Shown here in pieces: positions 21,930 through 32,454 of a DNA stretch of 64,000 nucleotides (position 1 is its first letter; each line of letters opens with the position of its first letter). The translations under genes and the position numbers were made by a program. The notes beneath the pieces are model-generated. The model made no database searches. It saw only the letters and a list, made by a program, of their open reading frames with translations, and was not told the DNA's origin. The DNA comes from Ophiosphaerella korrae (Eukaryota > Ascomycota > Dothideomycetes > Pleosporales > Phaeosphaeriaceae), in the NCBI GenBank assembly GCA_028456385.1, contig JALNQF010000073.1:1-64000 (forward strand). Direction: 5' to 3'.

Positions 21930-24900
21930 ATAGTTAGATATATACTACCTAGAAATCCTATAATAAGGCTATACGAGAGGCTAGCTATTAATATTGTATA
22001 GCTAAAGAAGCGTAGAGATCTATACTATAATAGAGACGTCTAGCTATTCTACGTAGTCTATTAGAAGATAAACTTCTACTTTAGAAGAATAATAAAATAG
22101 AAGTTAAAAGAGATCCTAGCTACCTAGCTAAGGCAGCTACTATATATAATTAAGAGGTAGTATAGCGCTTAAGTACTATATATTAAAGTAGATAATAATA
22201 CTAGTTTTGTAGATCTCTTTAAGATATATAGAGACCTAGGTATTATAATTAAAGTACGACTAGAGTATATTAAGGAAATTAATAGAGGAGTAGAAAAAGT
22301 AAGATATATAATTATTATCTAAGTAAGAGCTCTAAGAATCTAGATAGGATTACTAAAGACTCTTATAAATAAGCTATATCTAATAGTAATCTATTTACTA
22401 AATTATACGCTAACTAAGTAGAATAGATAGAAAACGCTATTTAAAGTTATTATAAGAAAGCAACCTTATATAGCCTATCTATACCTAATTAGATTAAAGG
22501 CGTATATATTAAACGCTTACCTAGCAAAAAAAGATAAGCTAGAGTCTCGCGTCTTAATAAGTTACCTTGTTAGCTTTAATGTGTCTATAATCTACTACGT
22601 CTAGCTACCTAGAAGGTATAAAGTTATATATACAAGAGATATTTTATTTAAGCTAAAGATAGGCTTTTAAAATAAGAAGATCTATAGAGATATATAAATA
22701 TTAGCTAGGATTACCTAAGTACTTAATATTAACAATAATAACGTTAATGTGCAAGGGCTAGATATTAAAGAGGTGCTTAGGTACGCTAATCTAATACTAA
22801 TAGAGGCTAAAGAGAAAGTAATAAACAACTTAATAGATCTTGTAGCTAATTAGCTTTATTAAGAATTACTTTAAGTAGAGAAGGTACCTAACGCCTCTCT
22901 ACTAATACCTAAAGGAACACTAGTACCTAGGACGCTACTATAATTACTAGAAGTTATTAATACTATATTAAGTAAGATAGTTAGCGTAAAGCTAAAAGAG
23001 CTATAGAGGCTACTAAAGGGTTTTATCTTTACCTTAGTAGAATAAGTACTAGATTAGTATTAGAATAATACGCTAAAGAAGATAGATCCTAGTATCTTAT
23101 TGTTAAATATTATTAAGGGTAAATAAAGAAGTAAGCGTAAGTATTAAGTAAGAGCTATATAAGTAGAGTATCTCTCTACCTTTACTATATAATATCTAAA
23201 CGCGTTTACTACTACAATTAATTAAGGATTAATTTAAGAGCTTTAGGAATTACTAAAAGTTTACCTCTATAGGAATTAATTACTACTACTACTAAAGAGA
23301 TAGTTAGACTTAAAGTATTATCTATTTAGGGCTTAGTTTAAGTAGTTAACGCGTAGTAAGATTAATAATATTATTAAGAAATACTACTTTATCTTTAGAA
23401 ATTAGGAATATAAAGAGAAGAGTAAGTAACTCTTACTAATATAGGTCTTTACTTATAAATTTAATAAGGATAAATACTTTATAAAGTTTAAAGCTTAACT
23501 AGTAGTTTATAGAGACTTATAGATAGTATATAAAGAGACCTACGCTACTACGCTTATAAGTAAGGTTTTCTATTTTCTAGTTACGCTAATAGTAGCCTTT
23601 AGACTAAAGGCTTACTAGTATAATATACTAATAGCCTTCTTAAACGCGAGCGTAACGCGTAAAATCTAGGTAAAAACACTAGAGAGATATAAAGATAAGC
23701 TTAGAGCTCTAATAAGGCTTTAGAAGGCGCTATATAGCTTAAAGGAAGTACTACTACTTTAGTATAATAAGCTTTACAAGAGCCTAAAAGAGATAGGGCT
23801 AAAGCTAGTTCTTAGTATTCTATATCTATTTAGTAATAACAAGCTAATTGTCTTCTTCTATATAGATAATATTGTTATCCTAGTATATCTAAAGGATATA
23901 GTAGCACACGCTTAGTTCTAGAAGTAGCTAAAGGATTATTATAAGATCTAATGTCTAGGTAACCTAAAGTAGTTTCTTAGGATTAGAGTTGTAAGAGATA
24001 AAAAGTAAAGTAAGGTCTAGCTTCTACAAGACTTATTTATTAACAAGGTTACTATAAAATTTAACCTATAATAGACAAAGTAATACTCTATATTACTTAT
24101 AGACAAAGGATACCTTAGACTAAGTAATAAAGAGCCTAGCACTGCGTAGATAACTAATTACTAGATCTTAGTTAGTAGCCTTGCGTTTATTAGCTATATT
24201 ACGAGGCCTAACGTTATAAAATTATACTTAATTCTATTATAATACTTATAGAATCCTAGCTAGAAGTAACTAGTAGCTATAAAGAAAGTATAGAGGTTCC
24301 TAATTAGGATATAATAGTACGCGATCTATATAAGAGTAGATATAAAGGATACAACAATATACCTACTAGATAGAGAAGAATAGAGAGTAATAAGTATTAA
24401 GCTACTATTTTTTAGAGTATTAGACGTAGCTTTTATAGACAATCTAATTACACGTTAAAGCTTGTATAGATACCTATTTAAGCTCTATAGGATACTAATT
24501 AACTAGAAGGCTACTATATAATAATCTATAACTAAATTAATAATAGAGGTAGAGCTAATAGCTCTCTCTATTACTAGAGGAGAGATAGAGTAGTAGTAAT
24601 AAGCCTTTAAAGCTTGTAGATTTAACCCTAAGATTACTCTTCTACTCTAGTATAATAATTTAGCTATAGTAGGTATTGTTAACAAGACTAGTAGTCGCCT
24701 ATAGACAAAGCTTCGTTACGTAGATACTTATTAGATGTAGCTACGCTAGGAAGTTAAGAATTGTTAGCTAGTAGTAGTCTAGATACCTATAGCTATAATG
24801 CTAGTAGATAGACTAACAAAGATCCTTAGTTAATAGAAGTACAAGACCTTTATAGACTAACTAGGGCTTAAGGATATTAGATACCTCGTGAACGTAGAGA
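21930..24900 (+). pseudogene. Copia pol remnant (integrase, reverse transcriptase, RNase H)
   Basis: Integrase core near 22190 (VDNNTSFVDLFK) with flanking blocks. RT palm near 23490-23900: FRLKAY, KALYSLKE and the YIDNIVIL motif in place of YVDDI. RNase H end near 24640-24890: YNNLAIVGI, RYVDTY and IPIAIMLVDRLTKILS, as in Copia C-termini. All blocks carry numerous stops. Non-functional. Confidence 0.8.
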
Positions 24901-25071
24901 AGGAGAGCGAGAGTATAGCTAGTACAGCAGCAGTTTAGGGGTAAGATTTAGAGATTCGAGACGTTTAGACGCTTTAGCGTACACAGATTAACACTATTAT
25001 TCTTGTTTTTTTGATAAATTCTTACTCGTTTAGTTAGTTAGCTAACTAATACTCTTACAGCTAAGGGGGTG

Positions 25072-25204
25072 TGTAACGGTTTAGGCTTGCCCAATGTAGT
25101 TAGCTGATACGAGGTTAGACTGCTTATAAGCTGCTCCGACCTAATCCCTCCTTAATCAACACAGTCTTCACACGATCTATTGTTCCCTTCGATTAACCCT
25201 TACA
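25072..25204 (+). repeat. 3' LTR of the Copia element
   Basis: 133 bp, preceded by the purine tract AAGGGGGTG. Relative to the 5' LTR it has six changes (three C->T, three G->A), each in CpA or TpG context, as RIP would produce. Confidence 0.95.
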
Positions 25205-25209
25205 CTTTA
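25205..25209 (+). repeat. Target site duplication CTTTA, right copy
   Basis: Right-hand copy of the 5-bp duplication. The host reading frame resumes immediately after it. Confidence 0.95.
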
Positions 25210-26139
25210 TCTAGGGAGAAAGAGTGCAAGACAGTGTTTGCTTATTTTTGACAACATAGAGGACATGAATCCAATCAGCGGGTCGTTCGCTCCGCGAGTT
25301 GCCGATTTGATCGACTACTTACCTCAGTCTGAACTCTGTTCTCTCGTCTTCACAACAACAAATAGCAACACAGCTAAGAAGCTCGCATCGCAGAACCTTA
25401 TAGAGCTACAGGAACCAACTCCCGATATGGCCCAGAGGATGTTAGACAACTACCTAAACGCTCCGGTTCCTAGAAGTGAACTACAGGAGGCGAAGCTGTT
25501 GCTCCAAGAGCTATTGCATCTTCCCCTAGCAATTGTCCAAGCAGCAGCGTGTATCAACAATACAGAAACCACAATTCAGCAGTACCGATCACAAATAGGC
25601 GGACAGAACGAACACGCTCTCAAGCGCGGCGACGACGTGATTAAGGACAAGCCAAGGGACTGCACCAAGAACCCTGTGGCTGACACACTGTTTGTCTCCA
25701 TGGACAAGATTCGGATTGAGAATGCGCTTGCAGTAGACTATCTATACCTTGCCGCCTGTGTAGGCTCGAAAGACGTGCCGCTTGATCTTCTACCAGCATC
25801 TTTGCCTGGGGAAAGGGAAGATGCGATGAAGGTCCTTAGCAGATATGAGCTCGTTACTAGGCGGCCTGCTGAGTCTGCATTCGATCTTCACCGACTAGTG
25901 CATCGCGCTCTGCAGGAGTGGCTTCAAAATCATGAGCAGCTAGGCCAATGGACTCAGCATGCTATTACACAGCTGCTCCAGGTGTTCCCAGACCATAGTC
26001 ATGGTAGTAGGAGCAAGTGGCGACGATTACTTCCACATGCCAAGTACGCTCTGTCGTATGGTTCTGCTGAACGAGAAAGTGACGATAGGTCAATTCTGGC
26101 ATGTAGTTGTGCTATAATGCTATATAGTGATGGACAGTA

Positions 26140-26900
26140 CGATGAAGCAGAAGAGCTGTTTGTGCAAGTGATGGAGATGAGAAAGAGGGTGCTTGGCGAA
26201 GAGCATCCTGACACGCTGACCAGCATGGCCAACCTGGCGTCGACGTACAGGAATCAAGGCCGGTGGAAGGAGGCCGAAGAGCTAGGCGTGCAAGTGATGG
26301 AGATGAGAAAGAGGGTGCTTGGCAACGAGCATCCTGACACGCTGACCAGCATGGCCAACCTAGCGTCGACGTTTTGGAATCAAGGCCGGTGGAAGGAGGC
26401 CGAAGAGCTGTTTGTGCAAGTGATGGAGATGAGCTCGAGGGTGCTTGGCAACGAGCATCCTGACACGCTGACCAGCATGGCCAACCTGGCGTCGACGTTT
26501 TGGAATCAAGGCCGGTGGAAGGAGGCTGAAGAGCTGGAGGTGCAAGTGATGGAGATGAGCTCGAGGGTGCTTGGCGACGAGCATCCTGAAACGCTGACCA
26601 GCATGGCCAACCTAGCGTCGACGTACAGGAATCAAGGCCGGTGGAAGGAGGCCGAAGAGCTAGGCGTGCAAGTGATGGAGATGAGCTCGAGGGTGCTTGG
26701 CGACGAGCATCCTGACACGCTGACCAGCATGGCCAACCTAGCGTCGACGTACAGGAATCAAGGCCGGTGGAAGGAGGCCGAAGAGCTGGAGGTGCAAGTG
26801 ATGGAGACTCGCAAGACGAAGCTGGGAGCCGATCATCCAGACACGCTCATAGCCATGTGGAACCTTGCCTATACCTGGAAAGAGCAGAAGCAAATGGCAG
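26140..26900 (+). repeat. 126-bp tandem repeats encoding TPR units
   Basis: Successive 126-bp units encode 42-residue TPRs of the form EAEEL-x-VQVMEM...HPDTLTSMANLAST...NQGRWK. Five are nearly identical and a sixth is diverged. Variation clusters at a few positions: F/G/E after EAEEL, RK/SS after MEM, E/N/D after LG, and YR/FW before NQGRWK. This is the high-identity repeat type seen in fungal NLRs, where unit exchange diversifies recognition. Each unit is below the length RIP usually needs, and no RIP is visible. Confidence 0.9.
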
Positions 26901-27043
26901 AAGCACTCATTCTTCTAAGAGAGTGTGTGCATCTTCAACGCCAAATTCTCAAACCCGAGCACCCACATTTTATCTCCGCCTCAAAAATGTTGGCAGATTG
27001 GGAGGTAGAACGAGGGGTCGATGTAGGTTATATGAGCAGCTAG

Positions 27044-28000
27044 GGTCCCTGGACGGTAAGGATTTGAAAGAGCGAGAGTGTTTGCACACGGTGACACTGA
27101 CGCATGAATCAGCCCGCAGCTCAGCCCCACTAGACATGTATTTAACCTGCGCATGTGTTGCGACAGAGAAAGAGTGTGGTGTTGACGGGTCTAGCAACAA
27201 CGAAGGGTCTCGTTGAAGCTCACCGACGGATACAAGATGCATGGAGTATCCGCGGATTATTATTAGGGTTGATCGGTTGATGATGGGATTGTACAGTCAC
27301 TCTTTTAGTATTTGCTTGAGGGTAACGCTTGGACGACATCAAGACTTTGCAGGGTCTGTTACCATTGACAGCTTTTTCTCGCAAGTATGCAGATGAAGTT
27401 TACCTTTACGATGGATATTCGAATCGACTTTATCTTTCCAATTCAAAGTATAGTTAGATGGAAAGCCATCTAACAAACCTGTTGCCAATTGGATAGGATC
27501 TGATGATTTCTGACTGAGACAGGTTCATCATCACTGGCAGACTCGTAGTATGGACTTTCTGAAGTGAAAGATGATGCGAAGGACGGTGAGGAGCAGAGGC
27601 GCGACCTGTTTTCTCGCTTGAACAGGGCCAGGCTTGGGAGAGACATGTGCATTTGCTCGTTTGTTTCGTCGGTAGGTGGCCATCTGGCAACCGAGATCTC
27701 ATAGACTATGCCCTGCGACGGTCCAATACTTAGGCATGTCGACGGCGGGAATTTGTAAGGCGTGTGTACCAGGGTAACTCGGTGTCGTGCACTTAGTCAA
27801 AGGCAGTGGATTCGAGGCTATACTTCAGCTGAAGTGAAAATAGGGTCTGCGCGAAGTAGCAACAGAAGTGACTTGTCCTCCTCATGCACCGGCGTTCGGC
27901 AGCACCCCTCCATCCTCCTATCGCGATAACATGGCTTTCCTACGGCCGGATTTTAAAAAGCTACAACGCGAGGCCGCAGAACACAAGCTTAAAGAAGTGC
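27044..28000. other. No supported gene
   Basis: Only short minus-strand ORFs (27454-27702, 27470-27652) without motifs. The region is ordinary in composition. Confidence 0.4.
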
Positions 28001-28004
28001 GACG

Positions 28005-28150
28005 CGAATAGACAGAGCATTGATTGAGTTCTCTGTCTATCATCTGCCTTCTGGCCCGCTACTGATATCCTTGGTGAGTTTCTTTGATGGCTCTCGTGCC
28101 CAAGGGGCTGCCCTTTTGTTGAGTTGGAGCGTTGCCTGATACCTTGTTCC
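28005..28150 (+). repeat. Diverged internal fragment of the TGTCRGAT dispersed repeat
   Basis: The run ATTGATTGAGTTCTCTGTC, ATCATCTGCCTTCTGGC, TGATATCC and TTCTTTGATGGCTCTCGTG matches the internal part of the copy at 62,940-63,010. No termini are present. Confidence 0.45.
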
Positions 28151-28710
28151 TCTCCAGACAATGCCAAGACAGAATTCTGACTGTGCCACCGAAAAATCCT
28201 CTGCCCCCCGCTCGCGGTTCCCGATGACGCATGGCAGCTCAACGACTCGGTCTTTCTTATCATCGAATCAGCAGCATTCCCAGGCTCGACACCGAATGTC
28301 TGAACACGAATTGGACAGCAATGGTTGCTGAGGTAGGCAATGCGGAGGGGAGCGGCTTATTCATAGGTCAGGAGAGCGCCTTTCAGCAGCTGAAGCGGCA
28401 CGAGCGGGCACGCAACAGTCCTGTTCCGGCCGCATGCTGCAGTATTTGCCGTCTTCGGTTGGTCTACGAAGCTGCTCTGCTCGTGCTGCGTAGCCATGGC
28501 GTGTTGCAGCGTGTGGGGGCGGGGCCTGGTCCGGAAGAACGTCGGCACTGCTCGTCGGCTCAGCAGTTTGTTGACAGTTGTTGCGTTAGGCATCGAAGAC
28601 AGGATGCTGAGGAACCAAGGCCAGCCTTTTATTCGGCTAAAATCGGAACGGGTAGGTCCGGCGTAGGTCCGGCTCTAGTTACCCCGCAGGAACATCAAAA
28701 CTTGAACTAG
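28150..28710. other. Unsupported ORF region
   Basis: A 159-codon ATG ORF at 28231-28710 is rich in Cys, Arg and Ser and shows no domain. A minus-strand ORF overlaps it. I do not consider either proven. Confidence 0.3.
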
Positions 28711-28714
28711 TACG

Positions 28715-28757
28715 TACAAGGTGGGATCCTGGGCGGGCTGTTGGATCCCACCTTGTA
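28715..28757. repeat. Perfect 15-bp inverted repeat
   Basis: TACAAGGTGGGATCC at 28715-28729 is matched exactly by its reverse complement at 28743-28757, with a 13-nt spacer. The right arm abuts a dispersed-repeat fragment that starts with the AGCATCGCGCACGCGATG block. It could be the terminus of another small element or a hairpin. Confidence 0.85.
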
Positions 28758-28852
28758 GCATCGCGCACGCGATGCCAGATGGATCGCCATGGCCATCTCA
28801 ATCGTCATCTGAATCGATTCGTGAGCTGGCTCGTACGCCAGCTCATCTGACA
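28758..28852 (+). repeat. TGTCRGAT dispersed repeat, 3'-terminal fragment
   Basis: Contains CATCGCGCACGCGATGCCAG, GCCATGGCCATCTCAATCG, and the palindromic end GAGCTGGCTCGTACGCCAGC followed by TCATCTGACA. Nearly identical to the ends of the copies at 40346 and 42342 (inverted). Confidence 0.85.
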
Positions 28853-29808
28853 GCATTGTTTCTAGACGGACAACCGTCTGAAACTACTGCAGGCCGAAGC
28901 CTGCGCCAGGGTTTTTGCCCTCTGTCTGGAAATGGGCGCTCTATCTGAGGCACACCTATGTCCACACCGGAGACTCCAGGCAAACAGTTTGCCAAATTTC
29001 ATGTCTCAGTTCGAATTCATTATCAACCTTACTTTGATGTGCACTAGCGGACTTGGTGGAATTGTCACGAGCTGGTAGTCCCATGAAATATCCTCCACCA
29101 AGCATCGTCTTGATACCACACATCAGGGTCATCATCATCTCCGTCAAAACCGCGCAGTTCTTTGCTCTCCCACCCTATTTCTTCATGTCTGCCACTGTGG
29201 GCAACTGGGCCGACATAAGCATGATGGGCATCCTCGTCGTTCTCCCTATCGTTGGCCTCGTCGTGGTCATCCTATCTCGCAAGCTCTCAGAGATCGAAGG
29301 CAGGCATCAGCCCGAATACCACTTATACAGCATAGCTCTCCCGTCCCCGTCTGCTCCCTGGCTCTGTTGTTCTCTAATTAAGTCCACCTTGACGGCTCAT
29401 ACTACGGTTCCACCGTTGACTTTGCCATGCAAGCTGCTAAGCTAACTCTCGTGCCCTCGGTAATTATAGCGCATACTATTGGCAGCTATCCGTACAACTC
29501 GGCGGATATTATGGCATCAAATATTAGCTCTCCAATCACTCAGCCAATATACAAGAGACAATATGCAATTGAAGATCAAAACATACAATAGGACAGATTT
29601 CTAGCTACATAAACAAACAATAACAAATAGCAAAATAATACTTAAGGACACAACTAACCAACAGAATAGCTAGGAAAACATGCAATAAGGGCAAAATGCA
29701 CACGAAAACAAGCAATCACAAGTGATAGATCGTTTAGACAGAAAGCAATAGAGAGCGCAACAGGCATATTCCAAGCAAATCCTGCCCCATGTATTTCGTT
29801 ATACCAGT
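28853..29808. other. No supported gene
   Basis: A 130-codon frame at 29053-29445 opens on TTG, not ATG. It has hydrophobic segments (ISMMGILVVLPIVGLVVVIL), so a missed membrane-protein exon cannot be excluded. The A-rich tract after 29550 holds nothing I recognise. Confidence 0.35.
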
Positions 29809-30330
29809 CTACACTTCACCTCTAGATAGCTTATGATAAGCGTGAACAAAGGATCCAAAAAGAAAACTTTGTGGGCCAGCATTTATAAATGCCGGGCTTA
29901 GTGGGACATACGGCTTCGCTGGTTGGCCAGGAGTCTGCAGGTTCTGCTCTAACAACTGCTTTTGTTTTGACGCGCCGGCGGCCGGATTTGGAGCTTCCTG
30001 AAACACCGAGTACATGGAGTTGGTCACGTTCGTGGCAGTGCTATCGCCGAGGGTTTGTGGTGGTGATGTGTATGAGGAAGATGAAGACGACGCCGTTTTC
30101 CACTGCATGGGTGCCTTGACCCATTGATTCTTCGACTTGTCCAGGTAGGATGCCCCATCAGGAGTCCAAGTATTACCGTTGTATTGTGTTGTCGTGTTCT
30201 CTTTGGGTTGGGTTTGAGTCTGGCTTCCGGTTCCGCTTGCAGTCGATGCTGCAACCCATCTGTTGGTCTTTTTGTCCAAATAATGAGAGGAATTGTCGGT
30301 CCAGGTTCGGCCGTGGTATTCTATCGTCAT
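29809..30330 (-). CDS. Small protein with two Trp-rich repeats and an NLQTPG...SFLFG C-terminus
   Basis: An ATG ORF of 173 aa. The N-terminal part holds two related units, YHGRTWTDNSSHYLDKKTNR followed by WVAA, and YNGNTWTPDGASYLDKSKNQ followed by WVKA (about residues 5-28 and 49-72), separated by a Gln/Thr linker. A Ser-rich linker leads to a C-terminal segment ending NLQTPGQP...SFLFGSFVHAYHKLSRGEV. The last 75 or so residues are homologous to the 91-aa protein at 32455-32730. No known domain is recognised. It lies tail-out from a broken nuclease-like gene at 31098 with a 118-bp tandem repeat between them. The ATG at 30330 has no in-frame upstream Met. Confidence 0.65.
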   Translation of the reverse strand: MTIEYHGRTWTDNSSHYLDKKTNRWVAASTASGTGSQTQTQPKENTTTQYNGNTWTPDGASYLDKSKNQWVKAPMQWKTASSSSSSYTSPPQTLGDSTATNVTNSMYSVFQEAPNPAAGASKQKQLLEQNLQTPGQPAKPYVPLSPAFINAGPQSFLFGSFVHAYHKLSRGEV

Positions 30331-30616
30331 GTTGAATTATCTTGTGTAAAAGCATTAGAATTCGGGCATGGCTGAGGGGAGAGCATAGGCTCACGGGGGT
30401 GTGCTGTTCTGAAAGTCGAACGAGCTATGAGAGTGCTAGTTTTGGTGTAGGAAAGTAGAGCTGGAAATCGCAAAGGATGGGTGAACAATAAAAAACGGTA
30501 GCATGAGCTCGCTATTTAAGTCAAAATGTGCTAGTATGGAGTAGGTGTCCTGATCCAGCCGATTTTCAACGGAGGCAGAGCACTACCCCCTAGTTTGTGG
30601 AAACCCCACATCATGT

Positions 30617-30950
30617 ATGAGTTAAGCGCGCGTCTCTGTTCACTGCTAAGGCTATGTTACGCCAAAAATAGACTTGGGCGTAACATTTCCGTTCCTGATG
30701 CTTGCGAGATATGACGAACGATGAACAACGCCCAATGAGTTAAGCGCGTGTCTCTGTTCACTGTTAAGGCTATGTTACGCCAAAAATAGACTCATGCGTA
30801 ACATTTCTGTTCCCGATGCTTGCGAGATATAACGAACGACGAACAACGCCCAATGAGTTAAGCGCGCCCGTTCCTGTTAACAATTGAAGGTTATGTGACG
30901 GCCAAAATAGACTCGGGCCGAACATGTCTGTTTCTGTTGCCGAAGGGAGA
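30617..30950. repeat. 118-bp tandem repeat, about 2.8 copies
   Basis: Units start at 30617, 30735 and 30853, each with ATGAGTTAAGCGCG; the third is diverged and truncated. Each unit contains an 8-bp inverted pair, GTTACGCC and GGCGTAAC (TGCGTAAC in copy 2), around CAAAAATAGACT, so each can form a hairpin. The array is in the upstream region shared by the 29809-30330 gene and the 31098 gene. Confidence 0.85.
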
Positions 30951-31097
30951 GGTAATCTCTCAGCAGATTTCTGTGACTACGATGAAATATGAATAGCGGA
31001 GATGTACCCAGGTGCCTTTCATTCCATAACTTCTAGTAATCTTTCTTACTGGTCTTATCTATCTTCATCACGCTTTTTTTTTTTTTTTACTATCGAG

Positions 31098-31979
31098 ATG
31101 GCAGCGTAAGTCAAAGCGGCCAGTCATTGACGCTTCATGACTAATTCCATCCATATTTAGACAACAACCTCAACCACAAAACCCCGGTGTTCCCGGGCTG
31201 CGCTATTTCTGGGACCAAGGCACTACGACGTACAGGAAGATAAATGATCTCAACTATGCCATAATCAACGGTGGATTTGATGCTCAATACGAACGTTCTA
31301 TCACCAATCTACGGGCAGCAATATGCAGGATGTGCTTCCCGGATTCCACCGATATACCAGGAGGCTCAGTATGGGCTGTTGACACGGAAGCCAACAGGGG
31401 GCCCGATACCGGTGTGTAGGGCCACATTCCGGATGTTCTAACAGTTAAACTTACTCCTGTGCAACCAACAACTCAGGAACAACCAACTCAGAAAAGAGAC
31501 TATATTTGGGTGGAATGCAAAAAGGCAGCGCTAGACCGACCCAGCGGCTGGAAGGATGCCCTAGAGCAAGCAGCAGATCGCTTAAATTCGGCACATGCCG
31601 ACCGCGATGTTTTCCTTATTATTGCGATTGGAAACAAATGCATGCACCTTGCGTGGAATCCACTCAACACTATCCAACAACCGCAACTTAGTATTCAATC
31701 AATTCGGGCCGGACCGAATGACGCACCCCCACCCGTCTGGCAGGTAGATCAAAGAGTCAAATTCGTCCAAGAAGCGGTTTGGGTAATCCGGTGACGGGTA
31801 GACTCGATCCGTCATATGCATATAAGCTCGACTGCAACACTATGACGCTGGTAAACATCCTCGGTGGTGGCCAGCAACAAGTTCTTGAGTGTGGAAATCA
31901 AATGGCAGTTATCGAGGCTTGCCTTGTGAGTGTTTCTAACCTTGTCCTAGGGGGCGTTAATCCTCAACATTTCGCCTAA
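31098..31979 (+). pseudogene. PD-(D/E)XK nuclease-like gene with a premature stop and a frameshift
   Basis: Exon 1 is ATGGCAGC (31098-31105), followed by a 55-nt intron (GTAAGT...TTTAG). Exon 2 reads GVPGLRYFWDQGTTTYRKIN, then NLRAAICRMCFPDS, SVWAVDTEANRGPDTG, IPDVLTVKL, YIWVECKKA and ALEQAADRLN. The PDV plus V-E-C-K pair looks like a PD-(D/E)XK site; this is inference. A TAG at 31417-31419 interrupts the frame where Trp would fit (TGG->TAG, RIP-like context). Near 31775-31785 the frame shifts by one base before NPVTGRLDPSYAYKLDCNT. Both small flanking genes are on the opposite strand. Confidence 0.6.
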
Positions 31980-32454
31980 GACTAGGGTTTTGGCAAAGTC
32001 CCCTCTATTACCCGAGAAGCTGTTTGTTGAATTGATCTTGGTAGCGGCGGGTAGAGACAAAAGGAGGCCAAGCCGTTAAAAGGTTAGGGGGGAGTAGGAG
32101 AGGGCCTCTAACATTAGCCGTACTTCGGACTCGTAGGTATAGAGGATCTAGGAGTTGTTCTGCCTTTGTTCTATTTTTTTGTATTTTATTAGTTTCTTGT
32201 GGTTTTGCGTGTACTTACAAGTTTTTGTCCATTTGTTATTTTAATCGCTTTGCGGTGCATGCGGTGACTTTTGCATTGTCAAGAAAGATGCTGGAAGATG
32301 GTGAGAGCGATAGGTTCTGTGAGCGTCTAGCCTCACGTACTTAAGTAATCTAAGATGCTGGAGAGCTGCGACAGAGTTTTCCTATTGTGCGAGTTTCGAT
32401 CGGGACTAGTTCTAGAGTCTTGAAATATGCAGCTGAGACGGATACTTCCTGCCG
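31980..32454. other. Intergenic
   Basis: No ORF or repeat worth calling. It contains T-rich tracts near 32160-32250. Confidence 0.4.

Larger units (their letters stand above)
19879..25204 (+). mobile_element. Ty1/Copia LTR retrotransposon, RIP-mutated, inside the NLR gene
   Basis: A complete 5,326-bp element: two 133-bp LTRs (TGTAACGG...CCTTACA), a primer-binding site, an internal region with gag-pol relics in Copia order (gag, integrase, RT, RNase H), and a purine tract before the 3' LTR. It is flanked by a perfect 5-bp target duplication CTTTA. The first roughly 570 bp are nearly unmutated; most of the interior is saturated with TAG/TAA and AT-rich, typical of RIP. The element is same-strand with its host gene. 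Confidence 0.95.
18827..27043 (+). pseudogene. HET-NB-ARC-TPR receptor gene interrupted by a Copia element
   Basis: Start is the ATG at 18827 (MRLLHINQAGG). HET domain: PPYAILSHRWG, FWIDTCCIDKWNRRELS, FRRGWTLQELIAP. NB-ARC: FVGRESQL, P-loop GPGGTGKSQ (about residue 284), and a Walker-B-like CLLIFDNIED just after the insertion. TPR: five near-identical and one or two diverged 42-residue repeats. The coding halves are 18827-19878 and 25210-27043. Joined without the insert and one TSD copy they give 2,886 nt, 961 aa, in frame. The insert brings an in-frame stop, so the present allele can only make a truncated HET plus partial NB-ARC protein of about 359 aa. No other lesion is seen in either half. 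The role known for the family is fungal allorecognition and cell-death signalling. Confidence 0.9.

Noticed and set aside
26360..26584. Minus-strand ORF with repeated HPRAHLHHLH
   Set aside because: Antisense shadow of the TPR repeats.
28231..28710. 159-aa ORF
   Set aside because: Biased Cys/Arg/Ser composition, no domain, overlapped by another ORF; listed only as unsupported.
30617..30950. Possible CRISPR-like array
   Set aside because: Repeats are contiguous 118-bp units without spacers, in a eukaryotic genome.
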